A stretch of DNA of 32,973 bases from Terriglobales bacterium. Lineage in GTDB: Bacteria > Acidobacteriota > Terriglobia > Terriglobales > Acidobacteriaceae. Position 1 is the first letter of the stretch. Each line of letters begins with the position of its first letter. The translations under genes were made by a program, and so were the position numbers. Shown in pieces: positions 17,543 through 26,151 of the stretch. The stretch is taken from the NCBI GenBank assembly GCA_030040855.1, contig JASHSL010000243.1, positions 1 through 32,973 on the forward strand, in the 5' to 3' direction. The notes under the pieces were generated by a model. That model was given only the letters and a program-made list of their open reading frames with translations, did not search any database and had not been told where the DNA came from.

Positions 17543-18748
17543 TCGTTCACCCTCTCGACGTTCAACTTCTCTTTACGGCTGGAATTTGGCCTTGTCTGTA
17601 ATCCGAATCACGTTGTGGTGTGACACGAAGAAAGCCACTAGGTCATAACGTTGCTTGGGAGCGTGGATTCCGCAATTAGTCGGATGCGAGCCTTGCACTC
17701 AGCGGAGATCCAGTTTGCTCAGGCGCATCCAAGCATTGGCTATACGTGCGGGTTATTGCAGTTGCCTCTTTGCCAGCCACTCGAGAAGCGTTGAGCAGGC
17801 CCCGGTGAACACTTCAGGTTCTCTTCCGAGGCTGGATCCACATGTGATAGCAAGCTGTTGGGTTGGCGAAGTCCACGAAGCCGTCTACCAATGATGTTAC
17901 GCCGGATGTTCGCCACTTGCCGGGGCATTCCGGAGGACTCCACGATCAAGACCCGCGGCTCATTAGGGATGCTCAGCCAAGTGTCCCCTCACCCTGCTTG
18001 AGAACTGGTTGAAGCTAGGGCCGGCGTCTAACCCTATCAGGGAGGCTTTCTGCTTCATTACCTAGACAAGCTGGTCTATCCCGACATCTCCGTAACCGTT
18101 CTGACGGTTGCAGGCCTCCTCGTCTGTCTTCTCAATCTTGCTTTCTACGGGCAGCAAATGTGGATCGCTCGCAGTCGCTAATTCCGGATGCTTCTCTGCT
18201 ATCTTTACTGGCGAAACGAAACCAACTTCCACTGTCCATCCGGTGTCGATGTCCGTTGTCGCAGGATGTAGAGATTGCCGTCATCCGCCTGAAGCTTTGT
18301 AAAAAGACGCTCTCTGGCTCGTACCACGGATCGAGTACGGCCTCGACCTGGTGTTGCCTTTCTCCAAGCCGGAAGAGAACGGGTCGTTCATCGGCCTTGC
18401 GGCCCGATCCCGACCGCAGCCGTGGTCACGATCGCCGCGACCTGCTCGGTCAGATCGTGCATGTCTCCATGCCCTTTCGTACTGATTTCGATCTGCTGTT
18501 GATAGCTCACGATGCCGTTCTATTGTCTCAATAGGGTGTCTCAAGAACATCGACAAGTACCCGATGCGCTGCGCGCCCGCCCATCCTTGTCTCATGTGCT
18601 CATGATCATCGCTGACGCCGTCTGGGGGTCAAGGACGGGATCACTGCCCAAACCACTTCGCGATCTTTTTCGGAAGGTGAGACAGGGGTCGTAGAATTAA
18701 GGAAGGCGACGCCGGCGCCCGAAGCACTGGCGGAGCAGGAGGTTTGTT

Positions 18749-19225
18749 ATGAAATCTCTCGTTCGTTGGCAACCATTCCACGAACTCACGTCTCTGCAAC
18801 GGCAGATGAACCACTTGGTCGACAGCTTCTTTGGAAGAACGCCATGGCTACCGTTTGAGGAAAATCTGAGCACCTGGGAATTCGGACCGCCGGCAGACGT
18901 TTACGAAGATGATCAAAAACTGACCTTCAAAGTCGAAGTGCCAGGTATTGATGAGAAAGACGTCAAGGTCGAGATCGAGAACAACGTGCTGACTGTGCGC
19001 GGCGAACGCAAACTCGAAAAGGACATCATGGAGGAGAACTTCCGTCGCAAGGAACGCCACTACGGAGTCTTCTCCCGTTCATTCACCCTTCCTACAACCG
19101 TAGACCCGGAAAAGATTGAAGCCAATTACACGCATGGCGTGCTGACCATTGACATGCCGAAGCGAGCAGAAGCAAAGGCAAAACAAATCAAAGTGAACGT
19201 GCCGAAGACATTGAAAGCCGCGTAG
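18749..19225 (+). CDS. Small heat shock protein, Hsp20/alpha-crystallin family
   Basis: PPADVYEDDQKLTFKVEVPGIDEKDVKVEIENNVLTVRGERK...YGVFSRSFTLPTTVDPEKIEANYTHGVLTIDMPKR; AGGAGG upstream of ATG. Confidence 0.96.
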   Translation: MKSLVRWQPFHELTSLQRQMNHLVDSFFGRTPWLPFEENLSTWEFGPPADVYEDDQKLTFKVEVPGIDEKDVKVEIENNVLTVRGERKLEKDIMEENFRRKERHYGVFSRSFTLPTTVDPEKIEANYTHGVLTIDMPKRAEAKAKQIKVNVPKTLKAA

Positions 19226-19228
19226 CTC

Positions 19229-19265
19229 AAGAAGGAAGGCGAAACCACCCTCCCTTCTTTTCTTT
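19229..19265 (+). terminator. Intrinsic terminator after the Hsp20 gene
   Basis: AAGAAGGaAGG...CCtCCCTTCTT stem followed by the T-rich TTCTTTCC. Confidence 0.55.
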
Positions 19266-19299
19266 CCTCCGTCCGCTGAACTTTCTATAGCCGGCCTTC

Positions 19300-20286
19300 T
19301 TAGTCGGGAATTGAATCGGAATCGAGGCGAGCCAACCCAGCCGCGTAAAACGCGTCGAGGGCCTGTTGAAACTCACTCCCCGTGATGCAACGGTCGATCT
19401 CTGGATACTCGCTTTCACTGACACGGCAGGCAGGATGGTACTGAGCCATCAGGTTGACGTAGGTGTCAGCGTCCAGTTCACGGGCGATCCACTGCATGAT
19501 CTCGGGTGTTCCTGCCACGCCTCCAGGCATTACGAGGTGACGCAGAAGAACGCCACGCAAAGCTACGCCACGTTCATCGGTGACGAGCGGGCCGACCTGG
19601 CGGTGCATCTCCTTGATGGCCCGTCGTGCAGCGTCGGGATATTCGGGTGCTTTCGCGTAGCGCCGCGCCTGGCCGGGGTCCCAGAACTTAAAATCGGGCA
19701 TGTAGATGTCGACAATTCCGTCCATGAGTGCGAGCGAATCCGCAGAGTCGTAGGCACTGGTGTTGTAAACCAGAGGGAGCCGGAGGCCGCGCTCAACCGC
19801 CGGCAAGAGCGCCTCCAGAATCTGCGGCACAACATGCTCGGGAGTCACGAAGTTGATGTTGTGACAACCCTTGTCCTGCAAATCAAGCATAATCTCCGCG
19901 AGCTCATCTGGCTTGGTGGCACGGCCCTCACCCTGCCAGCTGATCTCGTAGTTTTGGCAGAAGACGCATCGCAAATTGCAGGAGCTGAAGAAAATGGTTC
20001 CCGAGCCACCCGAACCCCGCAAACAACGTTCCTCACCGAAGTGGGCAAAATAGCTGCTCACAACGGCGTAGCGGCCGGTCTTACACACCTTGGTTTGGTC
20101 TTCGAGACGGTTGGCGTGGCAGTTGCGCGGGCAGAGGGTGCAGTCCGCCAACTTCTCCAGGCCAAGCTCTATACGGCGTGACAATTTCCCCGACTTCCAG
20201 AGCTTGAGATAGGCGGACTGAAAGCTGGCACGCTTGACCGTGAAAGAGCGAGAGACCGACATAATGACATGCATTTCTTCCCGCAA
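19300..20286 (-). CDS. Radical SAM protein, PflA-like (COG1313-type)
   Basis: CTLCPRNCHANR, FFSSCNLRCVFCQNYEISWQGEGR (CxxxCxxC), FVTPEHVVPQILEAL, DIYMPDFKFWDPGQARRYAKAPEYPDAAR. Confidence 0.92.
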   Translation of the reverse strand: MREEMHVIMSVSRSFTVKRASFQSAYLKLWKSGKLSRRIELGLEKLADCTLCPRNCHANRLEDQTKVCKTGRYAVVSSYFAHFGEERCLRGSGGSGTIFFSSCNLRCVFCQNYEISWQGEGRATKPDELAEIMLDLQDKGCHNINFVTPEHVVPQILEALLPAVERGLRLPLVYNTSAYDSADSLALMDGIVDIYMPDFKFWDPGQARRYAKAPEYPDAARRAIKEMHRQVGPLVTDERGVALRGVLLRHLVMPGGVAGTPEIMQWIARELDADTYVNLMAQYHPACRVSESEYPEIDRCITGSEFQQALDAFYAAGLARLDSDSIPD

Positions 20287-20366
20287 GGAGCGAGAATTCG
20301 AAGTCAGACTTGAGACAGAAGACAGCGATCCACAATCCCGTCAGCCAAAGGGCGTGCGTCTGCACC

Positions 20367-20723
20367 TCAGCACGTCACATGCAGGATTGCGTTGGTGTCA
20401 TCAGGATCCTGGCCCAGCCTCTCGATTGCCTCGGCGGTTGGCAGGACCAGCAATTCGACGTAGCGCCGCTGTGCTTCTCGCTTGACCTCCTCCATCACAG
20501 GTAGTCTTCCATACGCTCCTGTGCCGATAATCAGCCGCTTGCACTTCCAAGGTATGTCCTCTTCAACAGACAGCGGCGTGTGCCCAAACTCGTCTCGAAA
20601 CCGCTTCGAAGCCTTCTTCTTACGTTTCAGGATCTTTCCGCGGTCGATGATCACGTCATGCTCGTATGTTGCGTCATCAATCTCTATGGAGCCGAAAGAG
20701 AAATGAGCAAACTTCATCTCCAC
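20367..20723 (-). CDS. Mth938-like (AAMDC-type) domain protein
   Basis: FGSIEIDDATYEHDVIIDRG...HTPLSVEEDIPWKCKRLIIGTGAYGRLPVMEEVKREAQRRYVELLVLPTAEAIE. Confidence 0.85.
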   Translation of the reverse strand: MEMKFAHFSFGSIEIDDATYEHDVIIDRGKILKRKKKASKRFRDEFGHTPLSVEEDIPWKCKRLIIGTGAYGRLPVMEEVKREAQRRYVELLVLPTAEAIERLGQDPDDTNAILHVTC

Positions 20724-20750
20724 CTCACTGGAACTGAAAATAGGTCCAAT

Positions 20751-20918
20751 TCACGCGCACTTCTGGGATGTAAAAAGCGAGAAAGCTGACCACACTTGCT
20801 CGACTTCATGGCTGCCACAGTAAGGGCAGGGGATCTCTCCCTCTGCCCAATCAATCAGAGCTAATATTCTTGAAAAGGTCTTCTTACAAGTGGGGCAGAA
20901 GAACTCATAGTGAGGCAT
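20751..20918 (-). CDS. FmdB-family zinc-ribbon protein (55 aa; not in supplied ORF track)
   Basis: MPHYEFFCPTCKKTFSRILALIDWAEGEIPCPYCGSHEVEQVWSAFSLFTSQKCA*; CxxC...CxxC. Confidence 0.85.
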   Translation of the reverse strand: MPHYEFFCPTCKKTFSRILALIDWAEGEIPCPYCGSHEVEQVWSAFSLFTSQKCA

Positions 20919-21131
20919 AGGCGCCTCCTGACTGAAATCTTAAGCCTCAACAGGCGGGGGTTTCAATTGTGTCCTACGGATCTTCAAGGTGACTGGGTTT
21001 CCGACCGTGCGACACGCCAAACGTTTCTTCGATGCGGCCTGCCGATCGGCACATCGTCGTTGTCGCGATGGCGTAATTGGGGTCTGTTTTATCACTCCCG
21101 AGAAGTCGGCTTGGAGGTCGTCAGTAAAACA

Positions 21132-21269
21132 TCAGATGTCCTCCAGTCCCACGTTGTCGTTCACAGCTTGGTTGAGTTTCTGCTTGCAACCCAGACATCT
21201 CAATAAGGTTTGGGGGATGGAATCGCACCTGAAGCAATCTGGCACGTGGTAATAGCAGCCGCCCAGCAT
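21132..21269 (-). CDS. Possible small Cys-rich (zinc-knuckle-like) ORF, 45 aa
   Basis: MLGGCYYHVPDCFRCDSIPQTLLRCLGCKQKLNQAVNDNVGLEDI*; CxxC-x9-CxxC; no clear Shine-Dalgarno. Confidence 0.3.
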   Translation of the reverse strand: MLGGCYYHVPDCFRCDSIPQTLLRCLGCKQKLNQAVNDNVGLEDI

Positions 21270-21406
21270 GCTGGGATCAGCGACTTACGCGCCGGAAGAT
21301 CAGGCCGGTGTATGCCAGCCGACTTCGGTTTCGAACTTAACGAGGCATCGCCGACGATAAGGTAGGCGGGGTCATAAGGAGATGACCTACGACCCACCTT
21401 CGCAAA

Positions 21407-22243
21407 ATGATGCTCGAGGAACTCGAGCGTCGTAATTACGCTCAGACTACAACAAGCTCGTACGTCCAAACAATCGAAGATTTCGCGCGCTATTTCAAGC
21501 GCCCTCCCGATCAACTGGGTCCCGAGCACATCCGAGAGTACCAAGCGTATCTGTTCCGCGAGAAGAAGCTCGCTCGACCAACCGTAACCCAACGGCTGGC
21601 CGCGCTGCGGTTCTTCTTCATTCAGACACTGAAAAAACCATGGAGCGTAGCCGACACACCGTACCCCAAGAAGACGCGACACCTTCCGAGCATCTTGAGT
21701 CCCGAAGAAGTAGCCTGCCTCATTGACTCAGCCCAGACCCAGTTTCATCGTGTTCTATTGATGACGCTTTATGGCACCGGGGCGCGACGCGCCGAGTTAT
21801 GCAAACTCCAAATCCCCGATATCGATAGCCGCCGCATGGTGGTCCACATCCGCGGCGGAAAAGGTCGCCAGGACCGTGATGTCATGCTAAGTTCTACGCT
21901 GCTGCAAGCCCTGCGTGACTATTTCCGCGGACTGAAGTGCAAGCCCAAACTCTGGTTATTCCCCGGGAGACGTCATCACACCGCCCATCGCCCCATCAGC
22001 CCCAAGACCGTCTGGCATGCCTGCCATCGCGCGGCGCAACATGCCGGCCTGCAAAATCGGGTTCATCCCCACACCCTGCGCCATTGTTTTGCTACGCATT
22101 TGCTGGAAAACGGCGCTGACCTGCGCACCATTCAGCTCCTCCTGGCCCCATGGTCGTCGTCGAGAGACTTACTGCCGCCCAATTGCAACTCCGCTCACCA
22201 CCTTCTCTCGCGGGAGCCACCACGTGAAACTACAATCCCTTGA
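21407..22243 (+). CDS. Tyrosine recombinase/integrase with abnormal C-terminus (likely inactive)
   Basis: LYGTGARRAELCKLQIPDID, HIRGGKGRQDRDVML, VHPHTLRHCFATHLLENGADLRTIQLLL then non-homologous APWSSSRDLL... Confidence 0.85.
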   Translation: MMLEELERRNYAQTTTSSYVQTIEDFARYFKRPPDQLGPEHIREYQAYLFREKKLARPTVTQRLAALRFFFIQTLKKPWSVADTPYPKKTRHLPSILSPEEVACLIDSAQTQFHRVLLMTLYGTGARRAELCKLQIPDIDSRRMVVHIRGGKGRQDRDVMLSSTLLQALRDYFRGLKCKPKLWLFPGRRHHTAHRPISPKTVWHACHRAAQHAGLQNRVHPHTLRHCFATHLLENGADLRTIQLLLAPWSSSRDLLPPNCNSAHHLLSREPPRETTIP

Positions 22244-22284
22244 ATTTGCATAATTGCCTCCCCACGGGCGGCTTCCTTCAAACG

Positions 22285-22358
22285 GCTGTATCGGATGCGC
22301 CCCGCAATGAGAATAGATACCCTCCGAGTGGTCCGCGCTGGGGCGTATCCGATACAGC
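22285..22358. repeat. 19-nt inverted repeat, 36-nt spacer, downstream of the integrase
   Basis: GCTGTATCGGATGCGCCCC (22285-22303) and GGGGCGTATCCGATACAGC (22340-22358), 18 of 19 complementary. Confidence 0.8.
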
Positions 22359-22412
22359 ACTAGCGTTTATGGCCAACTTCCGGATCGCCGACTACTCGGG
22401 ATAAGTCCCATT

Positions 22413-23309
22413 CTAATGCTCCGCCGGTCTCCTTCGGGCACTGAACACCAGGACGGCGCCGTGCGTGTGGGGACGAAAGCCCTCAAAGCCCGCCTCAGCC
22501 ACGTAGCGGTCGAGATCAGGAAGTTCGAAGATATAACCGCCACCTTTCTCGACGCGCTCCTTCTCGACGCGCTCGCGTATGAATCTGTATTTGAAGAGGC
22601 CCCTGCAGCTGACGACAAAGCACATCACCGCCAATGGCGCTCCAGCTTTCATGGTGCGGTTAATCTCACGCAATGCCAAGACTGTGTCGGAGAAGTGGTT
22701 CAACGACCCTGCGCAGATGGCAGCGTCGAACAGACCGGCTGGGAATGGTAGCGCCTCGACCTTGGCCCGGGCGAAGTGAACGTTGGGAATACAGTCCCGC
22801 TCGACGTAACGGGCGCCCCGGCGCAGCATGCTCATGGAAGCATCAATGCCATAAACCGTCCTTGACGCCGAAGCGATGCGACGTCCGTAGGTCCCCGGAC
22901 CGCATGCCACGTCCAGGATGACGCCGTCCTGCGATCCCACAATGTCAGAGATGTCTCGTGCCAGCTCTTTTAAGCACGTGCTGTGCCAGCCGCCAAACAG
23001 GTTACACACTGGCGGGTATATATATTTCTCGTAACTGTACGCGGCAAAATCAAGGAGGAGGGAAGAGTCCATCTTGCCGAGCACGCGTAGGGATCGGTTA
23101 CTGTTCTCTTCGAGCTTTTCCACGATGAAGTCGGCTATCCCGTCGCGGATTGGGTAGCTTACCGCACAGGCATGGCAGTAGAGACTTCCGGGCCCTAGCT
23201 CCAGCTCCCGCTTGCATGTGGGGCATACATAAATGCCGTATGGCTGCGAACTGATTGCGTACCCTTTTTCCGGAGCGAGGATTTCGCGATCGAGTGATGT
23301 AGTTGCCAT
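22413..23309 (-). CDS. Class I SAM-dependent methyltransferase with N-terminal zinc-ribbon (Trm112-like) segment
   Basis: YVCPTCKRELELGPGSLYCHACAVSYPIRDGIADF; VILDVACGPGTYGRRIASASRTVYGIDASMSML; LPFPAGLFDAAICAGSLNHFSD. Confidence 0.93.
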   Translation of the reverse strand: MATTSLDREILAPEKGYAISSQPYGIYVCPTCKRELELGPGSLYCHACAVSYPIRDGIADFIVEKLEENSNRSLRVLGKMDSSLLLDFAAYSYEKYIYPPVCNLFGGWHSTCLKELARDISDIVGSQDGVILDVACGPGTYGRRIASASRTVYGIDASMSMLRRGARYVERDCIPNVHFARAKVEALPFPAGLFDAAICAGSLNHFSDTVLALREINRTMKAGAPLAVMCFVVSCRGLFKYRFIRERVEKERVEKGGGYIFELPDLDRYVAEAGFEGFRPHTHGAVLVFSARRRPAEH

Positions 23310-23427
23310 CTTGCCCTCCTTAAACTCACGCGTCGGCTTTCGCCCATGGCAGGACTTGGATATCAGGCGGGAAAGTGCTCATCGAGAGGCGACGATTAGT
23401 GTTTAGCGCAACCAGGACAGAAAGTCA

Positions 23428-23441
23428 GTGACCGGAATCAC
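23428..23441. promoter_or_regulatory. CRP/FNR-type palindrome GTGA-CCGGAA-TCAC
   Basis: Direct sequence, 119 bp upstream of the methyltransferase start. Confidence 0.4.
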
Positions 23442-23644
23442 GCTGGAAGACGCCTAGCATCTGTGGCATGCCGCGGGCCATGCCAATCTTTTACTCAATT
23501 ACTTACATGGAATGTGCGGCGGGTTCTGTTCCGCCGCCTTCGATTCCTATTGAGAGACCGCACCAGTAAGAATCGCTTTGCACTTGTCCCTCTCCCCTAC
23601 GACAACTTCAGCCACCAAGCGAAAGGTGGCAATCGTGAGATTGA

Positions 23645-24016
23645 ATGCCATCGGAAAGGTTTGCGGGCAGAATTAGAGAGTCACTGGCTGGCGGAGAGCG
23701 CTTTAACGATTTCGCATACATGTTCGATACTTTAGTGGCGTTACGCCCCTTTCATGATGATCTCAGACTTTTCGAAGAAGTTGTCGGACGAATACTGTGT
23801 GTATTTGTTCCGGATAAGCCTGCGAGATACTTACGGGCAATGCAGGAATTCAGGCTTCGCTTCGGTGAAGTGTCGAACGAGCCAAGGCTGCAGGCCAAGT
23901 TCTCGAACTGCGTAAGGCATGCAGCGCTTGCCGTTCGTACCCCAAACGAGATTGTTTGGACCCCCTCCGTCTATTTTTTCGATCCCTGGATGCGCGAGAC
24001 AAAAGAATGGTTCTGA
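23645..24016 (+). CDS. Hypothetical protein (possibly degenerate)
   Basis: Open frame with protein-like composition (FNDFAYMFDTLVALRPFHDDLRLFEEVVGRILCVFVPDKPARYLRAMQEFRLRFGE...); no recognised family. Confidence 0.35.
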   Translation: MPSERFAGRIRESLAGGERFNDFAYMFDTLVALRPFHDDLRLFEEVVGRILCVFVPDKPARYLRAMQEFRLRFGEVSNEPRLQAKFSNCVRHAALAVRTPNEIVWTPSVYFFDPWMRETKEWF

Positions 24017-24269
24017 ATCGCAGTTCTCTTTTCTGCAAATTGACTTCCACTAAACCAGCCAAGGTTAGCCGACCTTGCACTGCGCTCTGTTCACAGTTCG
24101 GCAATGGTGCAGGCAGTTCGTGTTAAGCTCGCCTCAAATCTCAGTGCCTGCAGAAGTATGGGGGCTACAGTACGCCGTGCGACCTGAAGACTCAGATCCA
24201 CGCCTTTTGTAGAGGGTCTACTAACGGATCTCCCGTTCACGAAAGGGTCCGTGAACAGAAGTCCATTTT

Positions 24270-25003
24270 GATCAAGCAGGCAGTTGCGTGAGAAATTCGC
24301 CCAGCTTGGCGGTCGCCTTGAACTCGAGAACAGGGTCGAGCTTCGTGAACGCGCTTGTAAAACGCATTCGACAGACTCCACATCGTTCGCGGCGAAAACT
24401 CGGGATACTGCGGCTCGAAGTACATGTGGTGAGCCTCGGGCAGCAGGCTCTTCCGAGCGTCTAGCTTACCCTCAACGAACGCAGAATACACGATCAACTT
24501 TGCCTGGGCATCGTGATCTGCGTCTGCCGCCAAGACTCGACCTGGCCCCGCATCGGCTCAAAGTTCCGCTGAATGCAGATCCACACCCACCGACAGGGTG
24601 TCTATCAGGTTGAAGCTCCGGGTATGTTTCGCCAAGACCGCTTGAAAGTCGCCACTGAACGCCATATTCGAACACACAAAAACTCGAATCCCGACTGTCA
24701 GCGACAGACGGAAGCTCTTATCGTGCGAGTTCCTCAATCCAACGGCGAATCGGCAACCGTCCATTTGGTTTTGAGGTCGAGGACCGCGAACATCTTCATG
24801 CCATCGTGTGAGACAGCATATTCTTCGTTCACCACTCCGATGTGGCGAAAACTGAGGGTTTCAACCAGCGCCTCAACAATTTCGTGGTGCGGGACTGGTC
24901 GGTGCGTGCGGGTTGCTTCAGGGACAGGGATTTGCGCCAGCTCCGTCCGCCCAATCTTGGGCATGGGGCCGGCAATGAGCATGCTTGTGCCCATGAGGGT
25001 CAC
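24270..25003 (-). pseudogene. DUF932-like phage/plasmid-type protein, several frameshifts
   Basis: Successive - frames: MTLMGTSMLIAGPMPKIGRTELAQIPVPEATRTHRPVPHHEIVEALVETLSFRHIGVVNEEYAVSHDGMKMFAVLDL / DGCRFAVGLRNSHDKSFRLSLTVGIRVFVCSNMAFSGDFQAVLAKHTRSFNLIDTLSVGVD / QRNFEPMRGQVESWRQTQIT / AKLIVYSAFVEGKLDARKSLLPEAHHMYFEPQYPEFSPRTMWSLSNAF / TSAFTKLDPVLEFKATAKLGEFLTQL. Confidence 0.8.
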
Positions 25004-25088
25004 TTCCGTTCTTTTTGGTCAACTGCATTGGGATTTGCCGCGGCTTTGCGGCGAAGTTGTTAGAATTATTTTCCGCCCGGAGGGGGAA

Positions 25089-25517
25089 ATGGCGTCCTCG
25101 CGTCGGCAAGTTCTCACCTACCTTCTTCTTGTCTTTCTGTTTTCTTCCCTCTTTTACTTTCTGGCCATTTGGGCGAAGCACGTCGGTGCCGGCGGTGGAC
25201 TTTACGTATTTGGCAACATGTGGTGCCCGGCCCTGGCGGCCTTCGCCACGCTCAAGGTGAATGGACGCAACCTTGCCGATCTCGGCTGGAAATGGCCGGC
25301 CACGAACTACGCACTCATGAGCTGGTATGTGCCGCTGATCGGAGCGGCCATCGCTTATGCGATCGTGTGGCTTAGCGGGCTTGGCGGATTTCCCAACCGC
25401 GATTTCATGGCAGCGATGGCCACGCGCATGGGCCTGCGTGCCTCGCCTGCGGTATCGACCGTCGTTTATGTGCTGCTGGCGGGGAGTTTCGGGGGTCGTG
25501 CGCAGCCTTGCCGATTA
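25089..25517 (+). pseudogene. Truncated CPBP-family intramembrane metalloprotease (N-terminal part only)
   Basis: MASSRRQVLTYLLLVFLFSSLFYFLAIWAKHVGAGGGLYVFGNMWCPALAAFATLKVNGRNLADLGWKW...VVYVLLAGSFG, then a frame change to VVRSLAD*; the EExxxR motif region is absent. Confidence 0.65.
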
Positions 25518-26151
25518 AAGCGAAGACTATGCCGCGTCTTTTCTGAGCGAGTTCTGATTCTCTTCGAATTTAGGCGTAATTTCTGCGGAATTCCCCTTTT
25601 AGGCGAAGTACGTTGGTCCCAACCCCTCGACTATCCGTCTAGGAAAGGGGGTCTCGCCGGGCGGTAGTGTCGTAATTTCAAAAATCCATGGTTAGTGGCT
25701 CGTTCTTCGTTCCAGCCGAACAACTTCTGCTGTTCCGGCGCAGCTGGCCGCGAGCGCCGGCGACCGGCTTTCAACGTTTCAACACGGAAATTAACGCTCT
25801 CTAAGTGCGTAGTTTGGACCAGAGGATTAGTAAACACTAGCCGACTTGGCAGGACCTAACTCAGCCCAATTTAATTTTGGGGCTGCAGCGGATCATTGGA
25901 TCACCGCTCGCCCATCAAACCCGGAAGAACTGCACCTCACCGGCGCGAATTATACATTTACTTTCCCAACGGCAGCGGCCAATCGTTTTTAGTTGCAGAG
26001 CTCGGCTCTTGAAAGGAAGATCGGGACTTCCGGTATCGGTCGCCAGTGGAACCGGCTCATAAAAATGGTAGAAATCACCGTGCAAATGGAAGCGTTGAGC
26101 TACTCACCTCTACAGCTCGCATTCCCGGGCCTCGAGACCTTGAGCCTCCCG

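Noticed and set aside
18030-18480. Protein-like readings (FLLHYLDKLVYPDISVTVLTVAGLLVCLLNLAFYGQQMWIARSR and DALWLVPRIEYGLDLVLPFSKPEENGSFIGLAA)
   Set aside because: Short, in different frames, no start codon or family recognised; may be further gene debris but not supportable
19366-20181. 271-aa + strand ORF opposite the radical SAM gene
   Set aside because: Antisense shadow of a gene with intact CxxxCxxC motif
21200-21682. 160-aa - strand ORF overlapping the integrase start
   Set aside because: Antisense to the recombinase N-terminus; no motif
22546-22575. 15-bp tandem duplication (TTCTCGACGCGCTCC / TTCTCGACGCGCTCG)
   Set aside because: In-frame ERVEK-ERVEK repeat inside the methyltransferase; probably ordinary slippage
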